From Actinomycetota bacterium (lineage in GTDB: Bacteria > Actinomycetota > Thermoleophilia > Gaiellales > Gaiellaceae): a DNA stretch of 8,511 nt. The position numbers and the translations under genes were made by a program. The first letter of the stretch is position 1; each line of letters begins with the position of its first letter. A model generated the notes under the pieces. It saw only the letters and a program-made list of their open reading frames with translations. It was not told the origin of the DNA and searched no databases. Below are positions 5,843 through 8,511 of the stretch, in pieces. The stretch covers positions 1 through 8,511 of the forward strand of contig JACDAS010000266.1 in the NCBI GenBank assembly GCA_013695295.1, read 5' to 3'.

Positions 5843-6824
5843 CGGTCTCGGCATCCGGGCCCGGCTGCTCGGGCGCCGCGGCCTCCCCGGCCGGCGACTC
5901 GGGCTCGGGCTCGGGCTCGGCCTCGGCGTCCGGCGGCTCGGGCTCGGGCCCGGCCTTAGCGTCCGGCGGCTCGGGCTCGGGCTCGGCCTTAGCGTCCGGC
6001 GGCTCGGGCTCGGGCCCGGCCTCGACGGCTCGCTCGCCCTGAGCCAGCACCTCGTACGCGGGGTCGGTCGAGACGTCCGGCGGAGCGTCGCCGGTGGGCT
6101 CCGCAGGCGCCGGCGTCGTCAGCTCCTGCTCCGTGACCTTCGTCGTTCCGGCGGCGATGCCGTCTGCGAGCACGCGCGCGATCAGCCCGCACGAGCGGAT
6201 TGCGTCGTCGTTGCCCGGGATCACGAAGTCGGCCTCGTCGGGGTCGCAGTTCGTGTCCACGAGGGCGACGATCGGCAGGCCGAGCCGGCGGGCCTCACGA
6301 ACGGCGAGCTGCTCCTTGCGGAGGTCGATGATGAAGACGGCCTCCGGCTGGCGTCTCATGTCCGCGACTCCGCCGAGGTTCGCCTCGAGCTTCTCGAGCT
6401 CGCCGGCCATGGCGATCCGCTCCTTCGCCGGCAGCAGGTCGAGCTGGCTCTCCTCCTTGAGGCGCCGGAGCTCGTGCAGCCGCTCGATCCGGTCCGAGAT
6501 CGTCCGCCAGTTCGTGAGCAACCCGCCGAGCCAGCGATGGTTGACATAGGGCATCCCGACGCGCTTGGCCTGCTCCGAGACGGCGTCCTGCGCCTGCTTC
6601 TTCGTGCCGACGAAGAGCACGGAGCCGCCGCGATCGGCGACGGCTCGCCCGAAAGCATGGGCCTCTTCCAGCAGCTCGAGCGTCTGCTGGAGGTCGATGA
6701 TGTAGATCCCCCCGCGCTCGCTGAAGATGAACCGCTTCATCTTCGGGTTCCAGCGGCGGGTCTGGTGGCCGAAGTGCACTCCGGCCTCGAGTAGCTCTCG
6801 CATGGAGACGACGGACACGGGCAC
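5835..6824 (-). CDS. rpsB: 30S ribosomal protein S2 with a long acidic Pro-Glu C-terminal tail
   Basis: S2 binds the small-subunit body late in assembly. The S2 fold covers residues 1-231 and is typical: MRELLEAGVHFGHQTRRWNP (8-27), IYIIDLQQT (40-48), VLFVGTKKQAQDA (69-81), VNHRWLGGLLTNW (94-106), EANLGGVADM (147-156), and VDTNCDPDEADFVIPGNDDA (189-208). Residues about 232-329 are extra, rich in Pro, Glu and Ala, and contain four 11-residue repeats. The best start is GTG 6824, with GAGAGGGG just upstream. GTG 6818 would give MSVVSMRELL, which resembles homologous N-termini just as well. The 147-bp leader contains two hairpins and may support autoregulation by S2, as known for E. coli rpsB-tsf. 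The tail is in frame and ends 8 bp past the tsf start. Confidence 0.97.
   Translation of the reverse strand: MPVSVVSMRELLEAGVHFGHQTRRWNPKMKRFIFSERGGIYIIDLQQTLELLEEAHAFGRAVADRGGSVLFVGTKKQAQDAVSEQAKRVGMPYVNHRWLGGLLTNWRTISDRIERLHELRRLKEESQLDLLPAKERIAMAGELEKLEANLGGVADMRRQPEAVFIIDLRKEQLAVREARRLGLPIVALVDTNCDPDEADFVIPGNDDAIRSCGLIARVLADGIAAGTTKVTEQELTTPAPAEPTGDAPPDVSTDPAYEVLAQGERAVEAGPEPEPPDAKAEPEPEPPDAKAGPEPEPPDAEAEPEPEPESPAGEAAAPEQPGPDAETDG
5901..6032 (-). repeat. Four 33-bp tandem repeats coding the S2 tail
   Basis: Four units of 33 bp lie head to tail (5901-5933, 5934-5966, 5967-5999, 6000-6032). Units 2 and 3 differ at one base. Unit 4 matches unit 2 for its first 23 bases and then diverges. 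Unit 1 is more degenerate. Each encodes an 11-residue block such as EPEPEPPDAKA or GPEPEPPDAKA. The unit is a multiple of three, so copy-number change by slippage would keep rpsB in frame. Confidence 0.88.
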
Positions 6825-6828
6825 AGCC

Positions 6829-6834
6829 CCTCTC
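6829..6834 (-). promoter_or_regulatory. Probable Shine-Dalgarno for rpsB
   Basis: The minus strand reads GAGAGGGG (6834-6827) just before GTG 6824. The GAGG core is 4 bases from GTG 6824 and 10 bases from the alternative GTG 6818. Neither spacing is ideal, so it supports an rpsB start here without deciding between the two. Confidence 0.5.
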
Positions 6835-6875
6835 TTCGGTTTCGATGTCGCTGCTACCGGCGGGCGCGGGTGGAA

Positions 6876-6898
6876 CCGGCGCTCCGTCAGGGAGCCGG
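6876..6898 (-). promoter_or_regulatory. Leader hairpin upstream of rpsB
   Basis: About 50 bases before the rpsB start an inverted repeat can pair as CCGG plus CTCC against GGAG plus CCGG. That gives 8 base pairs, with a 2-base bulge and a 5-base loop (GTCAG on the plus strand). It lies in the 5' leader of a ribosomal-protein operon, where translational autoregulation by S2 is known in other bacteria. No run of T follows, so it is not an intrinsic terminator. Its function is inferred from position only. Confidence 0.35.
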
Positions 6899-6941
6899 CA
6901 CCACCACCCGGGCCTGGCCGCCGGGTCGGGAGATGGACAGC

Positions 6942-6960
6942 GGATGCTACCAGCGCATCC
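6942..6960 (-). terminator. Weak hairpin after rluD, possible terminator or leader element
   Basis: A perfect 6-bp inverted repeat, GGATGC and GCATCC with a 7-base loop, begins 11 bases after the rluD stop. It is the only candidate for ending the lspA-rluD transcript before rpsB. The stem is short and no U-tract follows, so it could equally be part of the rpsB leader, or chance. Confidence 0.22.
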
Positions 6961-6971
6961 TCAAGAGCTTC

Positions 6972-7832
6972 TCAGGCGGTTTGACCCCGCGCTCGCTCGA
7001 GAGCGGCCTGCAGATCGGCGGGCAAGGGCGAGGACAGGTCGACGCGCTCGCCCGTGAACGGATGGTCGAAGGCCAGCCTGGCCGCGTGCAGGAACTGCCG
7101 GCTCAGGCCGGGCAAGGGAGCGCCGTAGGCCGGATCGCCGGCGACGCGGAGGTCGATCGCCGCGAGGTGGACGCGGATCTGGTGGGTCCTGCCTGTCTCG
7201 AGCGTCAGGTCGAGCAGCGTGTGCGAGGGCAGAAGCTCGACCACCTCGAAGTGCGTCACCGCTTCACGCGGCTCGTCGGTGTCCAGCGATCGCCTCGTCG
7301 GCTCCGTGCGATCACGGCCGATGGGTGCCTCGATCGTGCCCCGGCGTGAGCGCGGCCGGCCCTGGACGAGCGCGAGGTAGCGCCGCTCGAGCCCACGGCG
7401 GCGGACGAGCGCGGAGAGGCGCTCGTGAGCCTCCTCGCTGCGCGCCACGACGAGCAGGCCCGACGTGCCGCGATCGAGGCGGTGCACGATCCCGGGCCGG
7501 CTCGGGTCGGGACCGCCGGCAGCACCCAGGCCGAGCAGGCTCTGGACGAGCGTTCCCGTCGGACGGCCCGCCCCCGGGTGGACGGCGAGGCCGGCTGGCT
7601 TGTCGACGACCAGGAGGTGGCCGTCCTCGTAGGCGATCCGGACGTCGAGGGCCTCCCGCACGAGCTCCCCGGCCGGCGGCGGCGCTTCGAGCTCGACCTC
7701 CTCCCCGGCCGACAATCGGTGACTCTTCAAGCGCGGGGTCCCGTCGACGCGGACTCCCGCGGCGACGGCCCGCTCGGCGGCGGACCGGGAGCCGAGCTCC
7801 GGGAGGCCCGCGAGGAACCGGTCGAGCCGCAT
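6972..7832 (-). CDS. rluD: RluA/RluD-family 23S rRNA pseudouridine synthase
   Basis: This enzyme isomerises uridines to pseudouridine. RluD, the usual family member in this position, acts on helix 69 of 23S rRNA. An N-terminal S4 RNA-binding domain covers about residues 1-50 (RLDRFLA at 2-8, GVRVDG at 26-31). The catalytic domain follows: LLVVDKPAGLAVHPG (73-87), then GIVHRLDRGTSGLLVVAR (114-131) with catalytic Asp120, RYLALVQG (151-158), and LETGRTHQIRVHLA (211-224). The length of 286 residues is normal. ATG 7832 has GAGGCGG shortly upstream. The in-frame codons before it (reading about PPEADG) resemble the extra residues of homologues, but no usual start codon is present there. It lies 43 bp after lspA, a pairing common in many Gram-positive genomes. 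The family is certain. The exact target uridines are inferred. Confidence 0.94.
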   Translation of the reverse strand: MRLDRFLAGLPELGSRSAAERAVAAGVRVDGTPRLKSHRLSAGEEVELEAPPPAGELVREALDVRIAYEDGHLLVVDKPAGLAVHPGAGRPTGTLVQSLLGLGAAGGPDPSRPGIVHRLDRGTSGLLVVARSEEAHERLSALVRRRGLERRYLALVQGRPRSRRGTIEAPIGRDRTEPTRRSLDTDEPREAVTHFEVVELLPSHTLLDLTLETGRTHQIRVHLAAIDLRVAGDPAYGAPLPGLSRQFLHAARLAFDHPFTGERVDLSSPLPADLQAALERARGQTA

Positions 7833-7875
7833 CCCGTCCGCCTCGGGCGGGACGAGACGCCGCAGCGTCCCGCCG

Positions 7876-8433
7876 CTACCGGGCAGCGCCGAAGAAGTGC
7901 GGCCCGGTGCCCTCGCCCGTGCGCGGGGGCCGGTCGGCGGCGACGAGCCCGAGGAGCAGGATGCCCACTCCGATCACGATGAAGCTGTCGGCGAGGTTGA
8001 ACGCCGGCCAGTACCGGAAGTCGAGGAAGTCGGTCACGTGCCCGAGCCGGATCCGGTCGGCCAGGTTCGCGAGGCTACCGCCGATCAGCAGGCCGAGCGC
8101 GGTGGGCAGGACGGGATGCCTGGCGCCCGACCGGGCGAAGAACAACAGCATCCAGCCGACTGCGAGCGCGGTCAGCACCGTCACGATCGCGGTCGCGCTC
8201 GCGAAGAGCCCGAAGGCGATCCCGGAGTTCTGGACGTGGTGGATCGAGAACGGCCCTGCGACGTGCACCTCGCCGTCGAGCCCGAGCGTGCCGACGACGA
8301 GCTGCTTCGTCAGCTGGTCGGCGGCGAGCGCGGCTCCCGCGACCGCCGCGAGCCCGAGCCACTGGCTGGACTGCGCTCCGAGCGGGCGCTCGGCCGCCGA
8401 GATCGGGGCAAGCCCGTTCGGCGTCGACCCCAT
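7876..8433 (-). CDS. lspA: Lipoprotein signal peptidase (signal peptidase II)
   Basis: LspA is a membrane aspartyl protease that removes the signal peptide of prolipoproteins before the lipid-modified Cys, after Lgt has acted. Counting from ATG 8433, DQLTKQ is at 39-44 and QNSGIAFGLF at 68-77. The catalytic aspartates are Asp126, in GGSLANLADR (118-127), and Asp149, in FNLADSF (145-151). The connecting GHVTDFLDF is at 131-139. Four membrane helices are visible (about 26-42, 80-100, 109-125 and 147-166). The usual GGALGN is GGSLAN here, a mild change. ATG 8433 is preferred because GGAG lies six bases upstream. A GTG at 8445 would add four residues and has no ribosome-binding site. The polar N-terminal stretch of about 24 residues is cytoplasmic. 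The gene begins 27 bp after the upstream zinc-finger gene. Confidence 0.95.
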   Translation of the reverse strand: MGSTPNGLAPISAAERPLGAQSSQWLGLAAVAGAALAADQLTKQLVVGTLGLDGEVHVAGPFSIHHVQNSGIAFGLFASATAIVTVLTALAVGWMLLFFARSGARHPVLPTALGLLIGGSLANLADRIRLGHVTDFLDFRYWPAFNLADSFIVIGVGILLLGLVAADRPPRTGEGTGPHFFGAAR

Positions 8434-8439
8434 GCGTAT

Positions 8440-8443
8440 CTCC
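8440..8443 (-). promoter_or_regulatory. Shine-Dalgarno deciding the lspA start
   Basis: The minus strand reads GTGGAG before ATACGCATG. The GGAG core is six bases from ATG 8433. This favours 8433 over the in-frame GTG at 8445, which would place GGAG inside the gene. Confidence 0.65.
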
Positions 8444-8460
8444 ACGGCCCCGGCGGGCGC

Positions 8461-8511
8461 TCAGCCCCGCTCGTCCCTCCGCCTGCAGTCGATGCACTGG
8501 GCCGTCGAGGG
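8461..8511 (-). CDS. C-terminal end of a probable TraR/DksA-type zinc-finger protein, cut by the window edge
   Basis: An open frame enters from the window edge and ends at TGA 8461-8463. Its last 16 residues are PSTAQCIDCRRRDERG. The CxxC pair followed by basic and acidic residues fits the second half of the C4 zinc finger at the end of TraR/DksA-family proteins (pattern about alPxtxxCidCkrrdE). Such genes are often found just upstream of lspA. Members bind RNA polymerase or act as general regulators, but with only 16 residues I cannot name the gene or its role. It ends 27 bp before lspA, so cotranscription is likely. Confidence 0.6.
   Translation of the reverse strand, partial: PSTAQCIDCRRRDERG

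Noticed and set aside
5901..6032. Regular short repeats that could suggest a CRISPR array
   Set aside because: The units are directly contiguous with no unique spacers and encode an in-frame protein tail.
5466..6794. A 442-codon open frame on the plus strand with Leu-Gly-rich repeats
   Set aside because: It lies entirely antisense to tsf and rpsB, which match known families end to end. Its repeats are just the other-strand reading of the S2 tail repeats, and long antisense frames are expected at this GC content.
6942..6971. TTGAGG after rluD as a possible -35 box for rpsB
   Set aside because: No acceptable -10 sequence lies 16-18 bases downstream, so I cannot support a promoter there.

Overview
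This 8.5-kb window is a compact, high-GC core-genome region. Every gene I can support is on the minus strand: nine complete genes plus one partial gene at each edge. In transcription order (high to low coordinate) they are: the tail of a TraR/DksA-type zinc-finger protein, lspA, an RluA/RluD-family pseudouridine synthase, rpsB, tsf, pyrH, frr, uppS, cdsA, dxr, and the first 303 codons of rseP. The high GC, frequent GTG starts (rpsB, pyrH, cdsA, dxr) and protein signatures suggest a deep-branching high-GC Gram-positive, most likely Actinomycetota near class Thermoleophilia. That placement is inference from sequence style and gene order, not from a search. uppS lies between frr and cdsA, which is the arrangement familiar from Firmicutes.

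Layout: 8461-8511 is the end of a zinc-finger protein. 6972-8433 holds lspA and rluD. 6825-6971 is a 147-bp leader with two hairpins ahead of rpsB. 3710-6824 is a tightly packed rpsB-tsf-pyrH-frr block (8-bp overlap, 4-bp gap, ATGA overlap). 3523-3709 is the largest gap (187 bp). 1-3522 holds uppS-cdsA-dxr-rseP, with GTGA and ATGA overlaps and one 40-bp gap. No stretch over 300 bp lacks a gene.

How the genes work together: rpsB, tsf, frr and rluD serve ribosome assembly, elongation, recycling and rRNA modification. pyrH supplies UDP, and so UTP and CTP. cdsA uses CTP to activate phosphatidic acid for phospholipids. dxr makes MEP for isoprenoids, which uppS extends into the polyprenyl carrier for the cell wall. 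lspA and rseP are two unrelated membrane proteases: one matures lipoproteins, the other performs site-2 cleavage of membrane proteins.

I see no mobile element, CRISPR array, RNA gene, toxin-antitoxin pair or new multi-gene system. The points worth a second look lie inside familiar proteins. EF-Ts lacks the usual TDFV motif. RseP has an insert of about 60 residues between its catalytic segment and second membrane helix. S2 has an acidic Pro-Glu repeat tail of about 98 residues. DXR has a shortened N-terminal domain. CdsA appears to have an Asp-to-Asn change. The rpsB leader has hairpins that could serve autoregulation.
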